A DNA stretch of 64,000 nucleotides from Actinomadura sp. NAK00032. GTDB taxonomy: Bacteria > Actinomycetota > Actinomycetes > Streptosporangiales > Streptosporangiaceae. The notes under the pieces were generated by a model. That model had not been told where the DNA came from and searched no databases. It saw only the letters and a list, made by a program, of their open reading frames with translations. The position numbers and the translations under genes are program-made. Where the stretch lies: the NCBI RefSeq assembly GCF_013364275.1, contig NZ_CP054932.1, positions 3,596,001 to 3,660,000 on the forward strand, written 5' to 3'. This document shows positions 34,760 through 42,803 of the stretch, one piece after another (the first letter of the stretch is position 1; each line of letters opens with the position of its first letter).

Positions 34760-35829
34760 GTCTCCACCTGCCTGCGGGACGCGCGCAGCACCGCCACGAA
34801 GAACGGGCCGCCGACGAACGCCGTCACCACGCCGAGCGACAGCTCGCCGGGGCTGATGAGCGTCCGCGCCACCAGGTCCGCGAGCTCCAGGAACGCGGCG
34901 CCGCCGAGCAGCGACAGCGGCAGCACCACCCGGTACGAGCCGCCCGCCAGCCGCCGCACCACGTGCGGCACGACGATGCCGACGAACCCGATCAGCCCGC
35001 TCACCGCCACCGCCGACGCCGTCGCCAGCGACGCGGCGACGAGCACGGTCAGCCGCACCCGGGGCGCCGACAGGCCGAGGCTCGCCGCCTCCTCGTCCCC
35101 GACGCTCAGCACGTCCAGCAGCCGGCCGTGCGCCAGCAGCACGACGGTGGACACCAGCGCGTACGGGGCGACGAGCGCGAGCTGGTGCCAGTCCGCCGAG
35201 CCGACCCCGCCGAGGATCCAGGAGAAGATCCGCTGCAGCTCCTCGGCGTTCATCTGCTGGACGAACGTCTGCACCGCCGACAGGAACAGCGACACCGCGA
35301 CGCCCGCGAGCACCAGCGTCACCGCCTCGTGGCGGCCCGCCGTCCGGCCGAGCGCGTAGGCGAGGAACACCCCGCACAGGGCGCCGGCGAAGGCGGCGAG
35401 CGGGATGCCGTAGCCGGGGTCGCCCGGGACGAGCGCGATCACCAGCGTCGCGCCGACCCCGGCGCCGGAGGCCGCGCCGAGCAGGTACGGGTCGGCGAGC
35501 GGGTTGCGGAACACGCCCTGGTACCCGGCGCCGGCCATCGCGAGCATCCCGCCGACCAGCGCCGCCATCAGCGCGCGCGGCACCCGCAGCTCGAACAGCA
35601 CGCTCTCGTCGATCGCCCCGAGACCGGAGTCGACGTCCACGAACGGGATCTTGTCGGCGAGCGCCTTCAGCACGCCGCCGACGGGCAGCCCCGCGGCGCC
35701 CACCAGCACCCCGGCCAGCAGCGCCGCCGCGAGCACCGCGACCGCGGCCGCGAGCGGCAGCGGCCGCAGCCGGGCGGCCGGGAGGGCGCCCGCCCCGGTG
35801 CCGGGGCGGGCGCGGCGCAGACCCTTCAC
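34756..35829 (-). CDS. btuC: ABC transporter permease, FecCD family
   Basis: A 357-residue integral membrane protein with about ten helices and the FecCD landmarks LRVPRALMAALVGGMLAMAGAGYQGVFRNPLADPYLLG and GFVGIVVPHVVRRLAGGSYR. It forms the channel of a vitamin B12/siderophore-type importer; context selects corrinoids. The GTG at 35829 is the first start after the upstream stop, with a 25-bp gap to btuF. Confidence 0.9.
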   Translation of the reverse strand: MKGLRRARPGTGAGALPAARLRPLPLAAAVAVLAAALLAGVLVGAAGLPVGGVLKALADKIPFVDVDSGLGAIDESVLFELRVPRALMAALVGGMLAMAGAGYQGVFRNPLADPYLLGAASGAGVGATLVIALVPGDPGYGIPLAAFAGALCGVFLAYALGRTAGRHEAVTLVLAGVAVSLFLSAVQTFVQQMNAEELQRIFSWILGGVGSADWHQLALVAPYALVSTVVLLAHGRLLDVLSVGDEEAASLGLSAPRVRLTVLVAASLATASAVAVSGLIGFVGIVVPHVVRRLAGGSYRVVLPLSLLGGAAFLELADLVARTLISPGELSLGVVTAFVGGPFFVAVLRASRRQVET

Positions 35830-35854
35830 GAGCGGGCGTCTGCGGTCGTGGCGG

Positions 35855-36787
35855 TCACTGCACCTTCTGCACGGCGTCGCCGATCGCCTTGACGAACTGC
35901 GGCAGGCGCGGCCCCCAGCGGGAGGCGATGTCGTCGTCGAGCTCGACCACGTTCTTGTCCTTCACCGCGCCGAGGCCGGACCAGCCGGGGCGCTCGCCGA
36001 GCGCGGCGGTGTTCTGGCCACAGCACTTGGTGTCGGCCAGGAAGATGAGGTCGGGGTCCTGCTTGAGCAGGTACTCGCGGGACAGCTGCGGGTAGCCGCC
36101 GGTCGCCTTCTCGGCGGCGTCGGCGACGTTCCGCAGCCCGAACATGCCGTACACCTGGCCGACGAACGTCTTGGACGTCACCGAGTGCAGCTCGTTGTCG
36201 AGCTCGTGGTAGTAGGTCAGGCCCTTGCCCTTGGCGGACGCGGACGCCGCGTCGACCGTCCGCTGGATCTCGGCCCGCATGCCGTCGGTGAGCTTCTCGG
36301 CCTCGGCGGCGTGGCCGGTCGCCAGGCCGAGGTCGTTGATCTCGTCGTAGGCGTCGTCCAGCTTCGCCGCGGCGGGCTCCAGCAGGACGGGGATCTTCAC
36401 CTTCTCCAGCGACTTCACGATGCCGTTCAGGTCGTCGGACACGACGACGAGGTCCGGCTTGTAGGCGATGACCGCCTCGGCGTTCGGCTTGAAGCCCGAC
36501 AGCTTGGTGCGCGGCGCCTCGGCCGGGTAGTTGGAGAAGTCGCTGACCGCGACCACCTGCGGGCCGGCGCCGATGGCGAACAGCGTCTCGGTGTGGGTGG
36601 GCGACAGCGACACGATGCGCTTCGGGTGGGCGGGGACGGTCACCGCGCCGTTCGCGGCCTGCACGGTGACGGACGCCGCGGCGCCCGTCCCGTCCTTGGC
36701 GCCGTCGTCGCCGGCGCCGCCGCAAGCGGCCGTGACCAGGGCGACAGCGATCGCCATCACCGCGCCGAGGGTACGTACGGGTCTCAC
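35855..36787 (-). CDS. btuF: Corrinoid-binding lipoprotein of the BtuF type
   Basis: A 310-residue substrate-binding lipoprotein. The signal peptide (RPVRTLGAVMAIAVALVTAAC) ends in a lipobox with the lipidated cysteine at 22, followed by a Gly/Asp-rich linker. The class III binding-protein fold shows PKRIVSLSPTHTETLFAIGAG and YKPDLVVVSDDLNGIVKSLEKVKIPVLL. I chose the GTG at 36787 because GGAGG lies five bases upstream and the lipoprotein signal then starts properly. It is the first gene after the cobalamin riboswitch. Confidence 0.92.
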   Translation of the reverse strand: MRPVRTLGAVMAIAVALVTAACGGAGDDGAKDGTGAAASVTVQAANGAVTVPAHPKRIVSLSPTHTETLFAIGAGPQVVAVSDFSNYPAEAPRTKLSGFKPNAEAVIAYKPDLVVVSDDLNGIVKSLEKVKIPVLLEPAAAKLDDAYDEINDLGLATGHAAEAEKLTDGMRAEIQRTVDAASASAKGKGLTYYHELDNELHSVTSKTFVGQVYGMFGLRNVADAAEKATGGYPQLSREYLLKQDPDLIFLADTKCCGQNTAALGERPGWSGLGAVKDKNVVELDDDIASRWGPRLPQFVKAIGDAVQKVQ

Positions 36788-36789
36788 AG

Positions 36790-36985
36790 GAGCCTCCAGG
36801 CTGGGGGAAGCCGCGGCCCGCGCAGGGACGGATCGCCCTTCCACGAGGTCGATGGTCGTCAGCGCGCGAGGAGGCGACCTGGCTCGGCCACTCGTAGAGG
36901 GGCACCACAGTTGCGGGACAGCGCCGGGTTCACACCGGACTTCGCTCCAGGGCGCGCAGCACCGCAACGGTATCAGCCACGGAAT
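36790..36985 (-). promoter_or_regulatory. Cobalamin (B12) riboswitch in the btuF leader
   Basis: Read on the minus strand, the leader contains the conserved cobalamin-riboswitch core: CCGGTG with its A-rich spacer and CCGG partner, then GCTGTCCCGCAACTGT (36922-36907), and the B12 box GAGCCAGGTCGCC (36885-36873). Directly after the box comes GCCTCC (36875-36870), complementary to GGAGGC of the btuF Shine-Dalgarno (36797-36792). Ligand binding would thus be expected to lower translation of the importer. Boundaries are approximate. Confidence 0.93.
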
Positions 36986-37024
36986 CCGGGTTTGTCCGGG
37001 TGGCCGGAGTGAGTGCTCACGCGC

Positions 37025-37936
37025 TCATCGCGCCGCCGCGGCCTTGAGGAACCGCCGGGTCCTGCCCTGCTCGTCGTCCGGCATGAACGGTGCGGCGACG
37101 AAGTCGGTGACGCCGGCCGCGGCCAGCTCCTCCAGCCGGGCGGCGACGGTGTCCTCGTCCCCGACGACGGCCAGGTCGGCGGGGCCGGCCACGCCCTCCC
37201 GGTCCATCATCGCCCGGTAGGACGGCAGGTCGCCGTACATCGCGAACGTCTGGGCGGCCTGCTCCCGCGCGCGCTCGGGGTCGCCCGTGACGCACGTGGG
37301 CAGCGCGCACACGATCCTCGGCTCGTCGCGGCCCGCCGCCTTGGCCGCGGCCGTGATGGTCGGCGCGATGTGCTCCCGGACGGTGGCGGGCCCGGTCATC
37401 CACAGCACCGTCCCGTCCGCGCGCTCGGCCGCGAGCTTCAGCATCTTCGGACCCAGCGCCGCCAGCAGCAGCGGGACCCGCGCCTCGTTGCCGGCGCTCA
37501 GCCCGATGGAGCCCTTCAGCGTCTCGCCCTCGAAGGACACGTTCTCCCCGTTCAGCAGGGGCACCAGCACCGACAGGTACTCGTCCATGTGCCGGACGGG
37601 ACGGCCGAAGTCGTACCCGTACACGCCCTCGATGACGACCTTGTGGGACAGGCCGATGCCGAGCGTGAACCGTCCGTCCAGGGCCAGGGCCGCCGTCCGC
37701 GCCTGCTGTGCCATCACCGCCGGGTGCCGCGGGTACGTCGGGACGACCGCGGTGCCCAGCTCGATGCCCGGGACGCCGCGTCCCGCCACGGACAGCGCGG
37801 TGATCGCCTCCACCCCGAAGATCTGCGAGAGCCACGCGGACGGGAGGCCGTCGTCGGCCGCGCGCCGGACGTCGTCCGCCAGCTTGCCCAGCGCGTCCGC
37901 CCCGCCGCGCTCGCTCAGCATGACCCCAATACGCAC
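37025..37936 (-). CDS. LLM-class F420-dependent oxidoreductase
   Basis: A 303-residue luciferase-like TIM barrel. Landmarks are MRIGVMLSERGGADALGKLADDVRRAADDGLPSAWLSQIFG, PGIELGTAVVPTYPRHPAVMAQQARTAALALDGRFTLGIGLSH and the C-terminal DEDTVAARLEELAAAGVTDF, all typical of actinobacterial F420-dependent LLM enzymes. The substrate is unknown. A GTG start with AGGAGG eight bases upstream is clear. A perfect inverted repeat lies 19 bp upstream, so it is probably repressor-controlled. Confidence 0.88.
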   Translation of the reverse strand: MRIGVMLSERGGADALGKLADDVRRAADDGLPSAWLSQIFGVEAITALSVAGRGVPGIELGTAVVPTYPRHPAVMAQQARTAALALDGRFTLGIGLSHKVVIEGVYGYDFGRPVRHMDEYLSVLVPLLNGENVSFEGETLKGSIGLSAGNEARVPLLLAALGPKMLKLAAERADGTVLWMTGPATVREHIAPTITAAAKAAGRDEPRIVCALPTCVTGDPERAREQAAQTFAMYGDLPSYRAMMDREGVAGPADLAVVGDEDTVAARLEELAAAGVTDFVAAPFMPDDEQGRTRRFLKAAAAR

Positions 37937-37954
37937 AAGGACCTCCTCGGTATC

Positions 37955-37974
37955 GTGTAAGGCGATCCTTACAC
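37955..37974. promoter_or_regulatory. Operator-like inverted repeat GTGTAAGG-CGAT-CCTTACAC
   Basis: Perfect 8-bp arms with a 4-bp spacer lie immediately upstream of the LLM oxidoreductase ribosome-binding site. The form is typical of a TetR-type site, but no TetR gene adjoins it. Confidence 0.7.
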
Positions 37975-37978
37975 ACCT

Positions 37979-38236
37979 TCACCCGTCGGGACCGCCGTCC
38001 CGGGGCGCGTACTTCTCCGCCAGCTCGCGGTCGTTCGCGGCCCACCTGCGGTGCCGGGCGGCCGACTGCAGGTGCGCGTCGGCCTCCTCGGGGTGCGCGG
38101 CGGCCATCCGCTCCAGCAGCGTCGCCGCCCGCTCATGGGCGCGCGCCGAGGACGCCATCGCCTGGCACGGGTACTCGTCGCCCTCGTGCCGCCCCCCGCA
38201 CGCCCTCACACCGAGCGCGTGGTCTTCGCTGTCCAT
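37979..38236 (-). CDS. Small hypothetical protein
   Basis: An 85-residue protein without a recognised domain. The second half, SSARAHERAATLLERMAAAHPEEADAHLQSAARHRRWAANDRELAEKY, is a regular amphipathic helical stretch of a kind seen in small streptomycete proteins. The ATG at 38236 is one of several possible starts (38254 and 38158 are others) and none has a strong ribosome-binding site. Codon third positions are GC-rich as in real genes here. It lies just upstream of the LLM gene's operator. Confidence 0.5.
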   Translation of the reverse strand: MDSEDHALGVRACGGRHEGDEYPCQAMASSARAHERAATLLERMAAAHPEEADAHLQSAARHRRWAANDRELAEKYAPRDGGPDG

Positions 38237-38333
38237 ACCCGCCGGCCCGCGCACCGATCCACCAACCCTCCAGCCACGTTTCCCTATCTACCCAGCCACC
38301 CGGCCGTTCAGCCCCGCCCGGCGATGTCCGATC

Positions 38334-38947
38334 ATGGAGGACGTGGCAGATCCCGAACCGCTCACGCTCTACACCGCGGACGGCGTCCGGATCGACGCGG
38401 GCCACCTGCGCGGTACCGGTGAGGTGTGCTTCGTCCTGGCGCACGGTTTCACCTGCTCGTGGCGGCAGCCCGCGCTGCGCCGGATCGCCGGCGCCCTCGG
38501 CCGGCACGGCGGCGTCCTGGCGTTCGACTTCCGCGGCCACGGCAGGTCCGGCGGGCACTCCACGGTCGGCGACCGCGAGATCCTGGACGTCGCCGCCGCG
38601 GTCGCGGCGGCGCGCCGCCGGGGATACCGGCGCGTCGCGGTCACGGGGTTCTCCATGGGCGGCGCGGTCGTCGTCCGCCACGCCGCGCTGCACGGCGGCG
38701 TCGACGCGGTGGTGTCGGTCAGCGCCCCCGCCCGCTGGCCGGACGCATCGCACCCGCCCCCTTCCTCGTCGTCCACGGCGACGCGGACGCCTTCTTCCCC
38801 CTCGACCACGCCCACCAGCTGTACGAGGCGGCGTCCGACCCGAAGGAACTGTGGATCGAACCGGCCTTCGGCCACGCCGAGGTCGCCGCCACCCCCGACC
38901 TGATCGACCGCATCGCCGAGTGGTCGAAGGACGCGGTCTCACCCTGA
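38334..38947 (+). pseudogene. Alpha/beta hydrolase with internal deletion and frameshift
   Basis: The first part (38334 to about 38740) encodes a normal N-terminal half: VCFVLAHGFTCSWRQPALRRIAG, FDFRGHGRSGGHS and the nucleophile elbow GFSMGGAVVV, ending SVSAPARW. The C-terminal half continues in another frame from about 38744 with RIAPAPFLVVHGDADAFFPLDH (acid residue region) and EPAFGHAEVAATPDLIDRIAEW (catalytic histidine). Relatives have roughly 45-55 residues between these parts, so a segment is missing as well as the frame. It overlaps the convergent tetR gene by 9 bp. Confidence 0.8.
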
Positions 38948-39601
38948 CGCGGCGAGCCCGTCGATGAGGCTCCGCAGCCCGAACTCGAACCGGTCGGTCA
39001 GCCCCGGCGCGAGCAGCCCGTCCGCCACCGCGACGAGATCGGGATACCGCTCCACGGGCAGCCCGGCCAGGTAGGTGCCGACCTCGGCGAGCCGCACGCC
39101 ACCGTCGGCGCCCTTGCCGAAGGCGATCTCCTGCACCGCGAAGCCGGCCACGTAGAACACCAGGACCAGGTAGCCGTAGCCCGCCATCCGGTCGTCGAAC
39201 CCGGACCGCCGCAGGATGCCGATCACCCGGTCGGCCAGCCGCAACCCGTGCGGCCCGAACGGCAGCCGCCCCGGAAGCAGCCGCGTGGCCGCGGGATGGG
39301 CCAGCAGCACCTGCCGCAGATCGAGCCCCAACCTGGACAGCCGCTCCTGCCAGGGCCCGCCCTCCGCCTCCGGCAGCGGGCACTTCCCGATCACCGTGTC
39401 GACGAGCAGTTCGAACAGCTCGTCCTTCCCGCGCACGTGCCAGTAGAGCGACGGCGACTTGACGTCCAGCTCCGCCGCGAGCCTGCGCATGCTGAACGCG
39501 TCGAAGCCGTCCCTGTCCAGGAGTTCGAGGGCCGCCCGGACGATCTCACCGCGATCCAGCCGCGGCGCCGCCGACTCCTCCCCGCGCGGAAATCCACCCA
39601 T
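38939..39601 (-). CDS. TetR-family regulator (TetR_C class)
   Basis: A 220-residue regulator resembling the tetracycline repressor. HTH: EIVRAALELLDRDGFDAFSMRRLAAELDVKSPSLYWHVRGKDELFELLVDTV (about 19-70); the SPSLYWHVRGKDEL form is typical of the TetR class with a large C-terminal ligand domain. It diverges from an MFS efflux gene over a long perfect inverted repeat, the classic tetR/tetA layout. Expected role: repress the pump until a drug-like ligand binds. Confidence 0.9.
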   Translation of the reverse strand: MGGFPRGEESAAPRLDRGEIVRAALELLDRDGFDAFSMRRLAAELDVKSPSLYWHVRGKDELFELLVDTVIGKCPLPEAEGGPWQERLSRLGLDLRQVLLAHPAATRLLPGRLPFGPHGLRLADRVIGILRRSGFDDRMAGYGYLVLVFYVAGFAVQEIAFGKGADGGVRLAEVGTYLAGLPVERYPDLVAVADGLLAPGLTDRFEFGLRSLIDGLAASG

Positions 39602-39611
39602 GCCCGAAAAC

Positions 39612-39669
39612 CTAACACTGCAAGGGAGTCCCTAGCACTGTTAGATTGTCTCTAACAGTGCTAGGGAGT
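39612..39669. promoter_or_regulatory. Operator of the TetR/MFS pair: 16-bp inverted repeat plus a third half-site
   Basis: CCCTAGCACTGTTAGA (39630-39645) and TCTAACAGTGCTAGGG (39651-39666) are perfect 16-bp arms with a 5-bp spacer. A degenerate third copy, CTAACACTGCAAGGGAGT (39612-39629), repeats the right arm (39652-39669) in direct orientation 40 bp away. The right arm also supplies the MFS ribosome-binding site (GGGAG), five bases from the ATG. Confidence 0.88.
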
Positions 39670-39673
39670 GCCG

Positions 39674-41017
39674 ATGATCGATCCGATCCCCACCGCGACC
39701 CGCCGACCCCTCAGCCCGCCCGGCTGGTGGCCGCTGGCCGCGATCGTCGCGGCGGTCTTCATGCTCATGCTGGACGCGACGGTGGTGACCGTCGCCCTGG
39801 CGCGAATGCGCGACGACCTGCACGCCGGCCTCGGCGACCTGCAATGGGTGATGAACGGCTACACGCTGGCGATGGCCGCGTTCCAGCTCACCGCCGGCTC
39901 GCTGGCCGACCGCTGGGGCCGCCGCCGCTCCTTCCTCACCGGCGTGGCGCTGTTCACCGCGGCGTCGCTCGCCTGCGGGCTGGCCCCGAACGCGGCCGTG
40001 CTCATCACCATGCGCGTCGTCCAGGGACTCGCCGGCGCGCTCATGTTCGCGACCACCCTCGCCTTGATCGCCCAGTGCTACACGGGCCGGCGCCGCGGCC
40101 TGGCGTTCGGCGTACGCGGCATGGCCGCGGGCTCGGCCGTCGTGCTCGGCCCGGTCGTCGGCGGCGCGCTGGTCTCCGGGCCGGGCTGGCGGTGGATCTT
40201 CCTGGTGAACGTCCCCGCCGGAGCCCTCACCCTCGCCATCGGCGCCGCCGCACTACCCCGCCACGAGCCCGCCCGCACCCCGCGCCGCATCGACGCCCTG
40301 GGCCCGTTCCTCCTGGCCGTAGCCCTGACCGCGCTGGTCTTCACCCTCCTGCGCGGCGAGGACCAAGGCTGGGGGAGCGCACGGACCCTGACGACTTCCG
40401 TCGCCGCCCTCGTGGCCCTCCTCCTCTTCACCGCCGTGGAACACCGCCGCCGCGACCCGATGCTGGACCTCTCCCTCTTCCGCGACCGCGTCTTCACCGG
40501 CACCCAGGTCGGATCGTTCACCGTCCAGGCGAGCATCTTCGCGATGCTCGTCTACGTGTCCCTATGGTTCCAGGACGGCCTGCACTACACGGCACTGAAG
40601 ACGGGCCTGTGCTTCCTGCCGCTGGTAGTTCCCATACTCCTGGCGGGCCCACTGGCGGGAGCCATCATGGACCGCCTCCCCAAGGGCCTCCTGGTCTCAG
40701 CCTCCCTAGCCGTCCTGGCCGCCGCGATCGTCCTCATGCGCGGCTCCACCGCCTGGACGGACCTGGCCCCCGGAATGCTGCTGGCCGGCCTGGCCTGCGG
40801 CGTGGCACTCCCGACCCTGGGCGCTCTCGCCGTGGACATCCCAGACGAACGGCACCTCGGAATGGCATCGGGCGTGAACAACACCGTCCTGCAGATCGGC
40901 TTCGCCGTAGGCATAGCCGCCTACGGCGCAGTGGCAAGCCAAGACACCCTCTTCCTCATCGGCGCCGCGAGCGCCCTCACAGGAGCCGCCATCACCGCAC
41001 TCCTGATGCGCAGCTGA
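39674..41017 (+). CDS. MFS efflux transporter, DHA2-type, TetR-controlled
   Basis: A 447-residue proton-drug antiporter with motif FMLMLDATVVTVALARM in helix 1, QWVMNGYTLAMAAFQLTAGSLADRWGRRRSF (motif A) and GPVVGGALVSGPGWRWIFLVNVPAG. The ATG at 39674 follows GGGAG; the GTG six bases earlier is less well placed. The second half of the gene uses more A-ending codons (cta, cca, gta) than neighbours. It is the probable target of the divergent TetR. Confidence 0.89.
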   Translation: MIDPIPTATRRPLSPPGWWPLAAIVAAVFMLMLDATVVTVALARMRDDLHAGLGDLQWVMNGYTLAMAAFQLTAGSLADRWGRRRSFLTGVALFTAASLACGLAPNAAVLITMRVVQGLAGALMFATTLALIAQCYTGRRRGLAFGVRGMAAGSAVVLGPVVGGALVSGPGWRWIFLVNVPAGALTLAIGAAALPRHEPARTPRRIDALGPFLLAVALTALVFTLLRGEDQGWGSARTLTTSVAALVALLLFTAVEHRRRDPMLDLSLFRDRVFTGTQVGSFTVQASIFAMLVYVSLWFQDGLHYTALKTGLCFLPLVVPILLAGPLAGAIMDRLPKGLLVSASLAVLAAAIVLMRGSTAWTDLAPGMLLAGLACGVALPTLGALAVDIPDERHLGMASGVNNTVLQIGFAVGIAAYGAVASQDTLFLIGAASALTGAAITALLMRS

Positions 41018-41076
41018 GTTATCCACAACTTCAAAACGCCACCAGGCACAACAACCGCTCCTGTCACGATCCACCC

Positions 41077-41970
41077 ATGAACGGGATGACCCTCACCTGG
41101 AAGCGGACGCCCGCCAACACGGTCGTCCCCGTAGGCCACGGCGTCTATTTCGCCCCCGCCAAGGGCGCCTCCCTCACCGCCCGGGCCGCCGCCCTGAGCG
41201 GCCTCCTCCCACGGGAAGCCGTCATCGCCCGCCGCACCGCCGCCTGGATATGGGGCCTGGACGTCTTACCCCCTGGCATTGACGAGACCGACTGGCCCGT
41301 AGACCTCATCACGCCCGACCCCTCAGCTCCCCTCGCCCCCGACACAGTCGAGATCCCACCCGGCCACGCGATGAGCAAAGGAGGAATCCGCCTGACGACC
41401 CCCATCCGCACGGCACTCGACTGCGCCCGCTGGCTTCCCCGCCTGGAAGCGGTAGCCGCCCTAGACCAATTCCTCCGAAAAGGCGTCAACCCGCAAGACC
41501 TGGCAACAATGGCCCGAACGCTCCCCGGCTACCGAGGCAACAAAAGACTCCGCGAGATCATCCGCCTCTCCGACCGAGGCGCCGCGTCCCCCGGCGAAAC
41601 CTGGGCCCGCGTCGCCATCGTGAACACGGGCCTACCCCGCCCCCGAACCCAGGTCCCGGTCATGGGCCCGCAAGAACGCCGCCTCTACATCGACCTCGGC
41701 TATCCCGAGTTCCGCGTGGGCCTCGAATACGACGGCGAACGCCACCACACCGGCCCCGAGGCCCGTGCCCACGACAAGGCCCGCCGCCGCTGGCTGACAA
41801 AGGAAATGCAGTGGGAGATCATCCCGGTCACCAAGGACTTCCTAGCCACCCCCACCCCCTACCTAGAGGCCCTCCTAACGGCCCTACTCCACCGAGGCTG
41901 GAACCCCGACAACGAGACCATGGCCAGAATGGAAACCCGCTTGGCAACCCTGAAACGCCGCCCCCACTGA
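41077..41970 (+). CDS. AbiEi-antitoxin/DUF559-like protein with nuclease-fold C-terminus
   Basis: A 297-residue protein resembling the actinobacterial AbiEi-like/DUF559 group. The N-terminal part (VVPVGHGVYFAPAKGASLTARAAALSGLLPREAVIARRTAAWIWG) matches the region after the winged helix, but the helix itself is short or missing. The C-terminal part has PD-(D/E)XK spacing: GETWARVAIV, YIDLGYPEFRVGLEYDGERHH and WEIIPVTKDFL. Members are annotated as type IV antitoxins or Vsr-like nucleases, mostly without experiment; no partner toxin is adjacent. No Shine-Dalgarno is seen before the ATG. Codon use has more A/T-ending codons than neighbours, which hints at transfer. Confidence 0.65.
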   Translation: MNGMTLTWKRTPANTVVPVGHGVYFAPAKGASLTARAAALSGLLPREAVIARRTAAWIWGLDVLPPGIDETDWPVDLITPDPSAPLAPDTVEIPPGHAMSKGGIRLTTPIRTALDCARWLPRLEAVAALDQFLRKGVNPQDLATMARTLPGYRGNKRLREIIRLSDRGAASPGETWARVAIVNTGLPRPRTQVPVMGPQERRLYIDLGYPEFRVGLEYDGERHHTGPEARAHDKARRRWLTKEMQWEIIPVTKDFLATPTPYLEALLTALLHRGWNPDNETMARMETRLATLKRRPH

Positions 41971-42125
41971 CCACACCGTTCTCCGCCCACGCGGACGCCT
42001 TTCCCACCTGCGGCCAGAGAGCGAATGGCCCTTTGGCAATGCCCGCCCCTTCGGTGCCCGGCCAGAGCCTTCTCAGAGACGGGCCGAACACCGATAGGGT
42101 CTCGGCAGATGAGAAGGGCGGCGTA

Positions 42126-42803
42126 GTGGCCGACGACGGCGGATGGCGGCACCATTCCTACCTCCACGACGACCCGCCGGGCCATAGTGGCGACTGGCCC
42201 ACCTGGGTGGCGCCCCCATACCCGCCGGTCGACCTCGGCCCGTGCCCGATCTGCGGCCATGCGACCGAACGTTGCGCCACCTGGCAATCGCACGGCGAGA
42301 CGGTTACCTCTTATGCGTGCGTGCGGTGCCGGGCGGACATGGAGGTCTTCCACACCGGCCCGCCCGGCCACGTCGCCACCCCGACCCGGCCTTGGTACGC
42401 CCCGCCCGACATGCGCTGGGACATGTGCGCCGACCCGGTCCCCGACGGGGCGCCGAGGCGCTACCACGCCTCGGGCCACTGGGGACTGACCCTGTGCGAA
42501 TTGAGCGCCGGTGACCTGGTCGAGCAGGGCCCGCAGTGGCGGCCCGACCGCACCGACGCCTGCCCCACATGCCACCGAGATCGACGGGCGCTGGCCCGCC
42601 GACCGGCGCACAGACGGCGACCTCCTCGTGACCTGCCCCTGCCCCACCTGCCGCCCCGCCGACATCCCATGAAACCACCGTGCCGCACCCGACCACCGAT
42701 CTCACCCCCGCACCGACGCTCGCCGTGGCCACCGCCACCAGCGCGCGGAGCGCTGGGCGTCGCTGACCGACACACCGCCCCCTGCCGTCCGTCGGCATCG
42801 TGA
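42126..42803 (+). CDS. Cys-rich hypothetical protein, probably frameshifted near 42573
   Basis: The first 150 residues look real: CPICGHATERC and YACVRCRADMEVF form one possible zinc site and ACPTCHRD another, with WDMCADPVPDGAPRRYHASGHWGLTLCEL between. After about 42573 this frame becomes Arg/Pro-rich and unlike protein. The next frame instead reads TEIDGRWPADRRTDGDLLVTCPCPTCRPADIP and stops near 42669, which would add a third Cys pair. So either a base was lost or added here, or the true C-terminus differs. The GTG at 42126 follows GAAGGGCGGC; TAGGGT at about 42096 may be a -10. I do not recognise the family. Confidence 0.5.
   Translation: MADDGGWRHHSYLHDDPPGHSGDWPTWVAPPYPPVDLGPCPICGHATERCATWQSHGETVTSYACVRCRADMEVFHTGPPGHVATPTRPWYAPPDMRWDMCADPVPDGAPRRYHASGHWGLTLCELSAGDLVEQGPQWRPDRTDACPTCHRDRRALARRPAHRRRPPRDLPLPHLPPRRHPMKPPCRTRPPISPPHRRSPWPPPPARGALGVADRHTAPCRPSAS

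Noticed and set aside
33303..36787. Siderophore or heme uptake as the role of the FecCD-type transporter.
   Set aside because: The cobalamin riboswitch in the leader and cbiZ in the same operon point to corrinoids.
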